A stretch of DNA of 64,000 nucleotides from Charina bottae. Lineage: Eukaryota > Chordata > Lepidosauria > Squamata > Charinaidae. Each line of letters starts with the position of its first letter. Position 1 is the first letter of the stretch. The stretch is taken from the NCBI GenBank assembly GCA_023362775.1, contig JALMGJ010000003.1:176539774-176603773 (forward strand). Reading direction: 5' to 3'. The notes below the pieces were generated by a model. The model searched no databases and was not told the DNA's origin. It saw nothing but the letters and a program-made list of their open reading frames with translations. Below are positions 1 to 9,583 of this stretch, in pieces. The position numbers were made by a program, and so were the translations under genes.

Positions 1-352
1 AACTTTAGCAGAAATTACTGATGGATGCTTCCATCAGAAATCTTCAAAACAATTTCCTTTTGATTGTACAATGGGAAACGACTTTCAAGAAGTGAAAAAA
101 AACATTCATTCTGCTGTTGTTTGCAGTGATGGAGTACTGCTTAGACAGGGAGGAAAAACCTCTGATGTATCACATACAAGAGTTTCCTGTGAAAAGAAAC
201 ATGGAGTGAATTATGGTTTCTGCATTTTCAGTAATGGTAATAATGGGATTCTGGGTACTATACTGTAGTGATGGTGGCATAATTTCAAGAACAATGGGGA
301 AGATACCATGAACAAACATACAGTATTTTTGAATAAACATATTCCCCAAGGC
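1..352. other. anonymous sequence
   Basis: AT-rich non-coding sequence. Short open frames here show no recognisable domain, and I see no repeat or RNA signature. Confidence 0.5.
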
Positions 353-416
353 CGGCTGGGGAATTCTGGGAGTTGAAGACCACCCATCTTAAAGCTGCCA
401 AGGTTGAGAAAGACTG
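353..416 (+). mobile_element. half copy of a palindromic hAT-type MITE
   Basis: It carries the right arm of a palindromic small element seen several times in this window: GGCTGGGGAATTCTGGGAG, then GTTGAAG, CATCTTAAAG, and GGTTGAGAAA-ACTG at the end. The left arm is missing and no TSD is visible. Family placement rests on the complete copies at 2588-2987, 50570-50651 and 57453-57573. Confidence 0.7.
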
Positions 417-999
417 GGTTAGGGGCATGCAAATTTCAAGCTTTTAAATTCTGCTTCTTTTTAATTTGCTTGAATCCTGAGATCCATCAACCACCACAGC
501 CAAGTGGAAGCAGCATCATGTTTTTAAAACAATGAACCAAAGCATTTGCTTTCGAGTGCCCAGACCAAAGCTGAACTTACAGCCCTTCTGTGAAAAATCC
601 ACCACTGGTTATATCATTTTCCGCCCAGTAATATAATTCAGAGCAAGCGGAAAGCAACTTTACTGCTGCCGATCAGTTGGGCACAAAAAAACTCCACTAA
701 AAGCTCCAATCCGAGAGAAAAAAATAGATCCCAGTCTCGATTTTTCTGATTCCTGATTTAGATTTCAATTTAGTTTCTTACCTACCAGTTTAGGGCAACC
801 TTTGTAGTTAACAATTATTTGTTGTGTATATATTGTGACTGGCTCATGCAGTCTGACCTTGTTGAGCTTGTTCTGATGTGGGATCTACTTCTATGGACTT
901 TGGACACTACAATGAGTATATTGGAAGTTTCAGTAACATTTTTCAGCACTGGAAATAGTACTTTAGACAATTTCACAATTTCCTCCACTTCATCAATTG
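417..999. other. anonymous sequence
   Basis: No gene, repeat or regulatory element recognised. Confidence 0.5.
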
Positions 1000-1001
1000 C
1001 C

Positions 1002-1061
<60 letters not shown>

Positions 1062-1098
1062 TCCTCCCCCTCCTCCTCCTCCTCCTCCTCCTTCTTTT
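1000..1098 (+). repeat. pyrimidine tract (CTTT)n then (CTC)n
   Basis: Ninety-nine uninterrupted pyrimidines: a CTTT microsatellite of about 15 units followed by CTC/CCT triplets. Open frames across it on both strands (poly-Ser/Phe/Leu or Lys/Arg/Glu) are products of the repeat, not genes. Such tracts can form triplex DNA; that is inference. Confidence 0.95.
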
Positions 1099-1399
1099 GG
1101 TACTCTTAAACCTTTAAAATTTGCTTTTATCAGATGGTGTACATGTTTACTTGTTTCCCTGCCAAAATTCCTTTTCAACGTTCTTCTCTTTCTCTGCATA
1201 TACATGTTCCCCATATGTTTATCCCATTGCAAGGTGTTCTTATAAGAATCCTTGTTTCCCATCCTTTCATTTTTTCCCTCTTTTTGACTTTAGGGACATT
1301 GTGGCAGAGTTAGAATTGTAAAGCAAAGCAAGACAAATGCCATAGCTTTGACTACAGGCAATGGTTTGTGTTAAAAAGCAATTAAAGCCACTAAAGCCA
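1099..1399. other. anonymous sequence
   Basis: AT-rich, nothing recognised. Confidence 0.5.
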
Positions 1400-1542
1400 T
1401 TTGCAGGCGGGAGCCAATCACGCAGACCGGGGGTGGGTGGGGACCCCTATCTTTTTCATGAATACGGAATATTACATAGGACCCCGTCCTGTTTTGCCAT
1501 CCCAATGTCCCGTTTTTGTCTCAACTAAATATGGTCAGCCTA
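1400..1542 (-). mobile_element. truncated hAT element, same family as 43331-43778
   Basis: In reverse complement this starts with the terminal TAGGCTGACCATAT seen at the left end of 43331-43778. It shares the segments around CGGGACATTGGGATGG, the GGGGTCCTATGTAATATTC region and the start of the internal GC-box/CCAAT repeat (GGCGGGAGCCAATCA). It breaks off at about 1400, so the other terminus is missing and no TSD can be assigned. Confidence 0.75.
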
Positions 1543-2579
1543 CTTCTAATACAGTTAATATACGTATAATTTTGTTTGTGAGAATATTAAAATAATATTT
1601 TAATCCTGTTTCATGAATGGTTATTTTGTAGAGAAAAAAGTAAGTTGGAGCGCGTAGAAAACTATTTTTTAAAAATGAGAGAAAGTAATAATATTGTTGA
1701 TTTTTATTGGTTTTTATCTGTATGGTCCACAAGATTTGCAAGAGAAAATAATTGTACATTTCCAGACTAAAAAACAAAAGAAAATAAACGCAAAAAACAT
1801 GTTGTGGTAAACTAATAGCTGAATCCTGAATGACATACTATACACCGAAATGCATAAAAGCAGCTTAGCAACGCTCTATTTTCAAAATACGTGAAAGGGA
1901 ATGCATTAATCATTGAAATAAACTGCATGAGTGCAAAGTGCCTACTGTGTTTTAAAAAGAAAACCACTTAATTATTTCCGTTGATGTCAGTTATTCATTT
2001 GGGACCATTAAGCAGTAAAAGAGCACAACTTATTGACTGCAATATACATTGGACCTGTGCCCACACTATCCAGCGAGAAGAGCACTGCAGCAACAATGCA
2101 AAGGAGAGGTCGCTTGCACAGAGTTCATGAGAAGCTATATCATCTGAGAACTGCGGGGAATCACTAGGTGTGTCATCAACTATGTGGGACTCGCCAGCCA
2201 GCCCTGGTGCACTTCCTTTTGTCTGAGCATCTTGGTTTATCCCCATTAAATGAGGGGCATCACCGTTCCATGCATGATGCCAATTTTTTAGCAATGCAAA
2301 TCATTGGAGTTTGGGAAGAGGGTATATATTTAAGATATATGGCCAGAGGGGGGCCACCTGGTGACCTTCAGTCCCTGGAGTTCCTAAAGATTGGGTCCCT
2401 GGATGAGATTCCTTATTTCACATCTTTTTCCAGGTTTTGCTGCAGCAACAAAGGGAAAAGGATGTGATACTGGCGTTTGTTATTTAATCATTTTTCTTTA
2501 CTGCTGTCCTTCAAAATTACAGTGTTAGGAATGTTAATGTAACATGTAGTTTGATTCTCTACAGCACCTAATAGGCTGT
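1543..2579. other. anonymous sequence
   Basis: No domain, exon structure or known repeat recognised. Overlapping ~99-codon frames on both strands at 1995-2467 have no recognisable motif and are treated as chance. Confidence 0.45.
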
Positions 2580-2587
2580 GTCTGAAT

Positions 2588-2987
2588 CAGAGTTTCTCAA
2601 CTTTGGCAACTTCAGGATGTATGGCAGAACTTTCCAAACTGTATGTCGCGACACGTTAGTGTGTCGGCTGCAGTGTCTGGGTGTGTCGCTGCTGCGCTGC
2701 CTCCGAGCCCTGCCAGGATTCCACGCAGGTCCTAGTGCCTCCCTTGTGCCTGGCTGCCTCCAAACCTGCTGTGATTCCGCGCAGGTCCCAGTGCCTGCTT
2801 TGTGCTCTGCTGTAAGAGTGTGTCGCAAAATGATGCATGTCTAAAAAGTGTGTCACCAACATGAAAAGTTTGGAAAGCTCTGATGTATGAACTTCAACTC
2901 CCAGAATTCCCCAGCCAGAAAGCTGGCTGGGGAATTCTGGGAGTTGAAGTCCACACATCTTAAAGTTGCTAAGGTTGAGAAACACTG
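2588..2987 (+). mobile_element. palindromic hAT-type MITE, interrupted by another hAT element
   Basis: Ends are CAGAGTTTCTCAACTTTGGC on the left and GGTTGAGAAACACTG on the right, forming terminal inverted repeats (TIRs) that extend into a near-complete palindrome around CCCAGCCAGAAAGCTGGCTGGGG. It is flanked by 8-bp repeats GTCTGAAT (2580-2587) and GTCTAAAT (2988-2995), 7 of 8 matching, with TA central in the right copy. A second hAT element (2625-2882) sits in the left arm. Its own length without the insert would be about 135 bp. Non-coding and dependent on a transposase in trans. Confidence 0.85.
2625..2882 (+). mobile_element. non-autonomous hAT (Buster/SPIN-like), copy 1
   Basis: Left end CAGAACTTTCCAAACTGTAT, right end AGTTTGGAAAGCTCTG. 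The TSD is ATGTATGG (2617-2624) / ATGTATGA (2883-2890), with TA at positions 4-5. Near the left end lie the palindrome GTCGCGACAC and repeated GTGTGTCG motifs. The interior carries two imperfect copies of a unit with CCAGGATTCCACGCAGGTCC and TGTGATTCCGCGCAGGTCCC. There is no coding capacity. Architecture resembles SPIN-type Buster elements; exact family not determined. Confidence 0.85.
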
Positions 2988-3047
2988 GTCTAAATATATG
3001 AACTTCACTCTTATTTGGGGACTTCAGATTCCTTCCTTCCCTTATAA

Positions 3048-3130
3048 CAGGAATGGGGAACTCTTGGCCCTCCAGGGACTGCTAAAGTTCAGTTCTTAGC
3101 AGCCCCAGACAGCCAATGGGGAGGATGCTG
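3048..3130 (+). mobile_element. truncated hAT-type MITE fragment
   Basis: It begins CAGGAATGGGGAACTCTTGG, then CCCTCCAGGGACTGCT and CAGCCCCAGACAGCCAATGG. This is the left arm of a widespread palindromic vertebrate hAT repeat type (CAGGGGTGGGGAAC start). The right arm and TSD are not visible. Identification is by remembered pattern. Confidence 0.55.
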
Positions 3131-4576
3131 AAAAGTGGGTTCCGGAGAGCCACCAGTTCTCATCTCTCTTTTATACAGAAGTCTAAAGCCAATTACCTCA
3201 GCCACTGGAAAACGGGGGGAAATAGCTGGTACTCTGCTAAATCTTTTTGTGCCATATTCCTTTCTGAGCAACTGAATGGTTGGAAAAGTAAAGGAATGAG
3301 AAGAAGTGTTGCTAAAGAAAGTTCTGAAGATATCCTCCATGCAGGCTTGACCCTTCTGGAGTGGTTCATGGTTTCAAGACTTGGCCAAAAGCGAGAATAA
3401 GAATTCAAATTATGTTCATCTCAATATTGCAGCCAACGACTCTTTGAACTTCTTTCCTGAGTGCTCTTGGAACACCAGCTTTTTGTCGAAAGGAATGTAA
3501 AAAAATATTATCTTCATTAGGAATCGAATGACACTTCGAATAAATAAAATCCCACATGAAGGCAGTTTACGTGCCTTGCCCCGGAAATGGCAATTCCTTG
3601 ATCCATTCTGCAGGGCATTCAGCTGCCACTGTGGGATTGGGCAAATTGTACACTCGTCATTATCAGTTCAATGGCCTGGGTCTAATAAGAGCCATAATCC
3701 CTAATGCCTGTTTATAACCTGGCAAAAAGAAACGTCACTTTTTAATGCAGGGGATAATGATGATTTTTTTAAAAAGCGGGGGAGGGGGGAACAGCTCCTC
3801 AAAAGCAGTTAAATGAAGTCCCACTCCCTCAAGAGCTGCCATCACCTGAGTTCTAGTATTATATAGTTACGGCTGTATGAATGTTTGGTATGAAAAAAAA
3901 AATCCTCCTCACTTCCCAAGTAAAACATACTTCGTGTTTACTTTATAAATTAATCAATGCAAACAGAAGGGATGTTTCTTCTAAGACAGTTCTTGCAACC
4001 TAAATTTCTTAACAGAACTGTTAAGGAAAGAATTCTGTTTTATCTCTGGGTTGGGGGCAACATGTCTCCACATACCAGTTACAGGAGAGCCACTGTAGGT
4101 CTCCATCTTCTGCTTGTGGACATCCCAGAGCCCTCTAGCTGGACGCTGTCAGAAACAAAATGGTGGACTAATATGGGCCGTGGCCTTATCCAGCAGGACT
4201 GTTGCTATGTTGTTCTTATACACACACACACACAAACATATACTGTAAGGCAAATATATACACACTCTTAAATGTATGCAACCATAGTATGTTTACTTAT
4301 TTATATATTTAATCAATCGATTTATATAGCCACCCATCTTGCCATTATGATTCTGGGTAGCAAACATAGGATTAAAACCAACAAACAACAAAAGCTATAT
4401 ATATACTACATAGTTTCTTTTTTATCCTGAATGTTCTTTTGCATCAAGTGGAATAATTTGAACTAAATTCAAGTTGTATTGTTCACACCCAGTGTTTTTA
4501 CCTTATGTGAACTAAGAATAATGAGACAAACATCATATTTATTCATATATATATATTTACAAAGGAAAAGTCCTTT
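3131..4576. other. anonymous stretch with an old LINE tail and a CA repeat
   Basis: Mostly unrecognised. About 3540-3770 lacks simple repeats and has dense mixed sequence, so it is a weak candidate for a conserved non-coding element. A short CA microsatellite lies at 4220-4234. About 4297-4400 resembles, on the minus strand, the short L2/CR1-group 3' tail also present at 7982-8060. The last 14 bases (4563-4576) are the left copy of the BovB TSD. Confidence 0.5.
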
Positions 4577-4590
4577 GTTGTTGTTGTTGT

Positions 4591-6615
4591 TCAGTCGTTT
4601 AGTGGTGTCCGACTCTTCGTGACCTCATGGACCATAGCACGCCAGGCCTTCCTGTCCTCCACTGTCTCTCGGAGTTTACTCAAATTCATGTTCATTACAT
4701 CGGTGATGCTATCTAACCATCTCATTCTCTGCTGTCCCCTTCTCCTTTTGCCTTCAGTCTTTCCCAGCATCAGGGTCTTTTCCAGTGAGTCCTCTCTTCG
4801 CATTAGGTGGCCAAAGTATTTGAGCTTCAGCTTCAGTATCTGTCCTTCCAATGAGCAGTCAGGGTTGATTTCCTTTAGGATTGACTGATTTGACCTCCTT
4901 GCAGTCCAAGGGACTCTCAAGAGTCTTCTCCAGCACCACAGTTCGAAAGCATCAATTCTTCGGCGCTCAGCCTTCCTTATGGTCCAACTCTCACAGCCAT
5001 ACATTACTACTGGGAAAACCATAGCTTTAATTATACAGACCTTTGTCGGCAAGGTGATGTCTCTGCTTTTTAATATGCTGTCTAGGTTTGCCATAGCTTT
5101 CTTCCCAAGGAGCAAGCGTCTTTTAATTTCATGGCTGCAGTCACCGTCTGCGGTGATCTTGGAGCCCACGAAAATAAAATCTGTCACTGCTTCCATTTCT
5201 TCCCCTTCTATTTGCCAGGAAGTGATGGGACCAGATGCCATGATCTGAGTTTTTTTAATGTTGAGTTTCAAGCCAGCTTTTGCACTCTCCTCTTTCACCC
5301 TCATCAAGAGGCTCTTTAGTTCCTCTTCACTTTCTGCCATTAGGGTGGTATTGTCTGCATATCTGAGGTTGTTGATATTTCTCCCGGCAATCTTAACTCC
5401 GGCTTGTGATTCATCCAGCCCAGCATTTCTCATGATGTACTCTGCATATAAGTTAAATAAGCAGGGTGATAATATACAGCCTTGTCGTACTCCTTTCCCA
5501 ATTTTGAACCAACTGGTTGTTCCATGTCCGGTTCTAACTGTTGCTTCTTGACCCGCATACAGGTTTCTCAGGAGACAGGTAAGGTGGTCTGGTACTCCCA
5601 TCTCTTTAAGAATTTGCTGCAGTTTGTTGTGATCCACACAATCAAAGGCTTTAGCGTAGTCAATGAAGCAGAAGTAGATGTTTTTCTGGAACTCTCTTGC
5701 TTTTTCCATGACCCAGCGAATGTTGGCAATCTTATCTCTAGTTCCTCTGCCTCTTCGAAACCCAGCTTGCACTTCTGGTAGTTCTCGGTTCACATACTGC
5801 TGAAGCCTAGCTTGTAGGATTTTGAGCATAACCTTGCTAGCATGTGAAATGAGCGCAATTGTATGGTAGGTTGAACATTCTTTGGCATTGCCTTTCTTTG
5901 GAATTGGAACGTAAACTGACCTTTTCCAATCCTGTGGCCACTGTTGAGTTTTCCAAATTTGTTGGCATATTGAGTGCAGCACTTTAACAGCACCATCTTT
6001 TAGGATTTTAAATAGCTCAGCTGGGATACTGTCTTCTCCGCTAGCTTTGTTCTTAGTAATGCTTCCTAAGGCCCACTTGACTTCACTCTCTAGGATGTCC
6101 GGCTCAAGGTCAGTGACCACACCATCCTATTTATCAGGGATATTAAGATCTTTCTTGTATAGTTCTTCTGTGTATTCTTGCCACCTCTTCTTAATCTCTT
6201 CTGCTTCTGTTAGGTCCCTGCCTTTTTTGTCCTTTATCATGCCCATCTTTGCACAAAACGTTCCCTTGATATCTCCGATTTTCTTGAAGAGATCTCTAGT
6301 CTTCCCTATTCTATTGTTTTCCTTGATTTCTTTGCATTGTTCATTTAAGAAGGCCGCCTTATCTCTCCTTGCTATTCTCTGGAAATCTGCATTCAGTTGG
6401 TTATATCTTTCCCTTTCTCCCTTGCCTTTTGCTTCCCTTCTTTCCTCAGCTATTTGTAAAGCTTCATCAGTCAGCCACTTTGCTTTCTTGCATTTCTTTT
6501 TCTTTGGGATGGTTTTAGTTGCTGCCTCCTGTACAATGTTACGAACCTCCATCCATAGTTCTTCAGGCACTCTGTCTACCAGATCTAATCCTTTAAATCT
6601 ATTCCTCACCTCCAT
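4591..6615 (-). pseudogene. BovB reverse transcriptase ORF with one stop
   Basis: RNA-dependent DNA polymerase part of BovB. Recognisable blocks are GFRRGRGTRDKIANIRWVME, FIDYAKAFDCVDH (first catalytic Asp), GVRQGCILSPCLFN and RYADNTTLMAE. The C-terminal tail WLDSITDVMNMNLSKLRETV and WRAMVHEVTKSR is typical of BovB. In-frame TAG at 6127-6129 divides an otherwise continuous frame; the part before it (6130-6615) is the linker between endonuclease and RT. In the YxDD box the second Asp codon (5350-5352) reads Asn, which should abolish catalysis. A frameshift further upstream separates it from the endonuclease. Confidence 0.93.
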
Positions 6616-6775
6616 TTGGGATATGATTTAGGTCATACCTGAGTGGTCTAGTGGTTTTCTCTACGTTCTTCAATTTAAGCCTAAATTTTGCAATAAGAAG
6701 CTCATGATCTGAGCCACAGGTCTTGTTTTTGCTGATTGTATAGAGCTTCTCCATCTTTGGCTGCAAAGTATATAA

Positions 6776-7441
6776 TCAATCTGATTTCGGTATTGACCAT
6801 CTGGTGATGTCCATGTGTAGTCGTCTCTTGTGTTGTTCGAAAAGAGTGTTTGCTATGACCAGCATGTTCTCTTGACAAAACTCTATTAGCCTTTGCCCTG
6901 CTTCATTTTGTACTCCGAGGCCGAACTTGCCTGTTATTCCAGTTATTTTTTGACTTCCTACTTTAACATTCCAGTCCCCTATGATGAAAAGGACATCTTT
7001 TTTTGGAGTTAGTTCTAGAAGGTGTTGTAGGTCTTCATAGAACCGGTCAACTTCAGCTTCTTCGGCATCAGTGGTTGGGGCATAGACTTGGATTACTGTG
7101 ATGTTGAATGGTTTGCCTTGGATTCGAACTGAGATCATTCTGTCGTTTTTGAGGTTGTACCCCAGTACTGCCTTTCCCACTCTTTTATTGACTATGAGGG
7201 CTACTCCATTTCTTCTAAGGGATTCTTGCCCACAGTAGTATATATAATGGTCTCCTGAATTAAATTCGCCCATTCCTGTCCATTTTAGTTCGCTGATTCC
7301 CAAGATGTCGATGTTCAATCTTGTCATCTCATGTTTGACCACATCCAGCTTACCTTCATTCATAGATCTTACATTCCAGGTTCCTATGCAATATTGTTCT
7401 TTACAGCATCGGACTTTCCTTCCACTTCCAGACACATCCAC
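6776..7441 (-). pseudogene. BovB AP endonuclease domain, frameshifted
   Basis: Apurinic-type endonuclease that nicks the target for reverse transcription. Motifs seen are GTWNVRSM, GISELKWTG (catalytic Glu), VYAPT and IIGDWNVKVG (catalytic Asp-Asn). The frame is lost near 6805-6825; the expected continuation (a TSPDGQYRNQIDYI-like sequence) lies in another frame. The later SDH motif is also out of frame, because a second small deletion lies near 6705-6715. No intact protein can be made from this copy. Confidence 0.9.
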
Positions 7442-7455
7442 AACTGAGCGTCCTT

Positions 7456-7653
7456 TCAGCTTTGGCCCAGCCGCTTCACTCTTTCTGGAGCTACTCGGAA
7501 TTGCCCTCCGCTCTTCCCCAGTAGCATATTGGACACCTTCTGACTGAGGGGCTCATCTTCTGGCGTCATATCTTTTAGACTTTTGATACTGTCCATGGGT
7601 TTTCTTGGCAAGGATACTGGAGTGGTTTGCCATTCCCTCCTCCAGTGGACCAC
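7456..7653 (-). pseudogene. BovB N-terminal reading-frame remnant
   Basis: Minus-strand frame with PVSLPRKPMDSIK, MTPEDEP and a KRLGQS end, resembling the region upstream of the endonuclease in BovB. It is separated by a frame change from 6776-7441. Function of this N-terminal part is not established from sequence. Confidence 0.6.
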
Positions 7654-7764
7654 GTTTTGTCAGAACCCTCCATCATGACCTGTCCATCTTGACTTGACTT
7701 CATTGAGTTACGCAAGCCCCTTCTCCATGACAAGGCAGTGATCCATGAAGAGGAAAAGTCCTTT

Positions 7765-7981
7765 AGCCTTTATAATTAAAAAAAGGAGGCAGGTATAAGA
7801 CCATTGTCACATAACCCACTAGTAGACTAGCAGATTTCTAAACTGATAAGGTGACCAGACAAGAAGGTTGCTTTACAATCATATTTCTTCTCCTCCCCTC
7901 CCACTTCTCCTCCTCCTTCTTCTCAAGGCTATACCCACATATGTCCTATCTAAAGTGCATGTTTAGTTTTTTGTGCACTAT
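7765..7981. other. anonymous spacer between BovB and L2
   Basis: Pyrimidine-rich and AT-rich sequence, nothing recognised. Confidence 0.5.
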
Positions 7982-8213
7982 AATATTTATTTTATTTATT
8001 TTTATTTATTTATTGTTTGATTTATATCACCGCCCATCTCCCCCCACAAGGGGACTCTGGGCAGTTTACAACAAAATTGATTAATTAAAAGCATATAAAA
8101 TACAATACATTATTCCAATTTAATTAGATATAAATATATAAATATATAAAATCCAAGAGGTTATGTTATTGTTTAAGGAACTCTATGGTGCCAGCCACCT
8201 CCAAGAGGAGCTA

Positions 8214-8801
8214 TTACCCCCCCCCCCCACCATCCCAGGCGAGGTGGCAGAGCCAGGTCTTCAATTGCTTTTGGAAGGTCAGGAGTGTGGGGGCCTGCCT
8301 CACCTCCAGGGGGAGAATGTTCCAAAGGGAGGGTGCCACTGCCGAGAAGGCTCGCCTCCTGGACCCCGTCAGATGGAATTCTTTTATAGACGGGATCCGT
8401 AGCAAGCCCTCTCTGGATAACCGGGTGGGGCGGGTCGATGCTCTAGGGATGAGGCGGTTCCTTAGGTAACCTGGTCCCATGCCATGTAGGGCTTTAAAGG
8501 TAACAACCAACACCTTGAATTGCACCCGGAAGCAAACTGGTAACCAGTGCAGCTCACGCAGCAGAGGTGTCACATGTGCCGATCTTGAGGCACCCATAAC
8601 TGCGCGCGCAGTTGCATTCTGGACCAGCTGAACCTTCCGGATACTCTTCAAGGGTAGCCCCATGTAGAGCGCATTGCAATAGTCTATGTGAGAGATGTCC
8701 AGGGCATGAGTGACTGTACGGAGGGCATCTCGGTCCAGGAAAGGGCGTAGCTGGCGTACAACTCGAAGTTGCATAAACGCCCTTCTGGCCACGGCTGCCA
8801 C
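8214..8801 (-). pseudogene. C-terminal part of the L2 RT frame, downstream of the copia insertion
   Basis: This is the end of the L2 polyprotein after the RT palm. Blocks include ALDISHIDYCNALYMGLPLK, VQLVQNATARAVMG, LLRELHWLPVCFRVQFKVLV and FKALHGMGPGYL, typical of L2/CR1-group C-termini. The stop is TAA at 8214-8216 after a Gly run encoded by a poly-C stretch. Counting one GCCAC copy, the reading frame runs from 14286 into this segment without a shift, so the two pieces were one frame before the insertion. Confidence 0.9.
8797..8801 (+). repeat. target-site duplication, left copy (GCCAC)
   Basis: Five bases GCCAC directly before the 5' LTR, repeated at 14282-14286 directly after the 3' LTR. 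Five bp is the usual integrase footprint for Ty1/copia elements. Confidence 0.95.
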
Positions 8802-9461
8802 TGTTAAGGTTATTTGGTTAAAGCATTCTATGCAGAATTAAACGCATGGCATTTTCTTCCACTGTGTCTGGCCAGAGAGTGGAAAAATACAAGTGAAAAC
8901 AATCTACATTGTTTTCCGCATTGTAAGTTTGGTTCTCAAAACATCTGAGACGTAGATGGCAGGTGCTGAGATATCTCTAGCTAGACAAAATAAACCCGTA
9001 ATCAGAATCGTTCTCAAAACAAAAAAAAAAGGCCAATACACAACACTGCCATCGTGTGACGCTTTATAGTAAGTACAATTACTACCAGAAATGCTATACT
9101 AAAAGAGATGCTCATGTTTAAACCAATCACATGTGAGCTATGAACCATGGGTAGTCCTTTATACTTATGTTCTACACATATATGTCTTCTGTTCTTTATG
9201 TAGGCTGCTATCTGCATGTACTTGTATCTGAACTGTAACCATGCCTGGTCTTTGCCTGGTCTTTGCACAGACCATGATGTTTTTTTTTTTCCTCACTTCT
9301 GGTGATGGAACTCTGCTTATGCTTTGATTTTACCTTTTTGCAATAATGCACTATACATCCATTATTGCCTTATGCTATCAATAAAGATATTGTTAGCCTT
9401 ACAACACGTTGTTTGGATTACTTCAAGCCTGGAACCCCGCGTAGTTAACCATCACCTAACA
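8802..9461 (+). repeat. copia 5' LTR
   Basis: It starts TGTTAAGG and ends CCTAACA. It holds the element's promoter and polyadenylation region. AATAAA is at 9380-9385, about 75 bp before the LTR end. A short direct repeat (TGCCTGGTCTT twice) lies near 9241-9262. I read no convincing TATA box. Compared with the 3' LTR it differs only by one A in the ~9021 A-run and one C after the ~9280 T-run. Confidence 0.97.
9380..9385 (+). promoter_or_regulatory. polyadenylation signal AATAAA in LTR
   Basis: Canonical AATAAA followed by a T-rich stretch. The functional copy for genomic RNA would be the identical site in the 3' LTR (14200-14205). Confidence 0.6.
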
Positions 9462-9477
9462 GGTTATGGTGGCCCAG
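9462..9477 (+). promoter_or_regulatory. candidate primer-binding site (internal initiator Met-tRNA)
   Basis: GGTTATGGTGGCCCAG starts at the first base after the 5' LTR. It nearly matches the complement of the anticodon-arm region of initiator Met-tRNA (GGTTATGGGCCCAG), with two extra bases. Drosophila copia is known to prime from an internal fragment of this tRNA rather than its 3' end. Confidence 0.7.
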
Positions 9478-9583
9478 AGAGAATTTTGTGTTTTTCTTTG
9501 CTGCGCTGGATCTAGCTGTAACAACGGGGTTTGTTTTTAAGGCTGCATTTTGAAGTAAACGTGTTTTTCTTTGAGTGGTCAGC

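Larger units (their letters stand above)
4577..7750 (-). mobile_element. BovB (RTE clade) LINE, nearly full length, inactive
   Basis: The 3' end is at low coordinates, where the minus strand finishes in a (CAA)n-type tail (seen as GTTGTTGTTGTTGTT). The element is 3174 bp, close to the usual ~3.2 kb of BovB. It is flanked by a perfect 14-bp TSD, AGGAAAAGTCCTTT, at 4563-4576 and 7751-7764, so target-primed insertion is well supported. The minus strand carries, in order, a short N-terminal frame, an AP endonuclease (APE) and a reverse transcriptase (RT) with the BovB C-terminal tail. All are broken by frameshifts or a stop, and the RT active site is altered. Confidence 0.95.

Noticed and set aside
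993..1262. Open frames of Lys/Arg/Glu or Ser/Phe repeats on both strands
   Set aside because: They are translations of the CTTT/CTC microsatellite.
4619..6631. Plus-strand frames of 62-194 codons opposite the BovB RT
   Set aside because: They are antisense shadows of the BovB coding region with no motifs.
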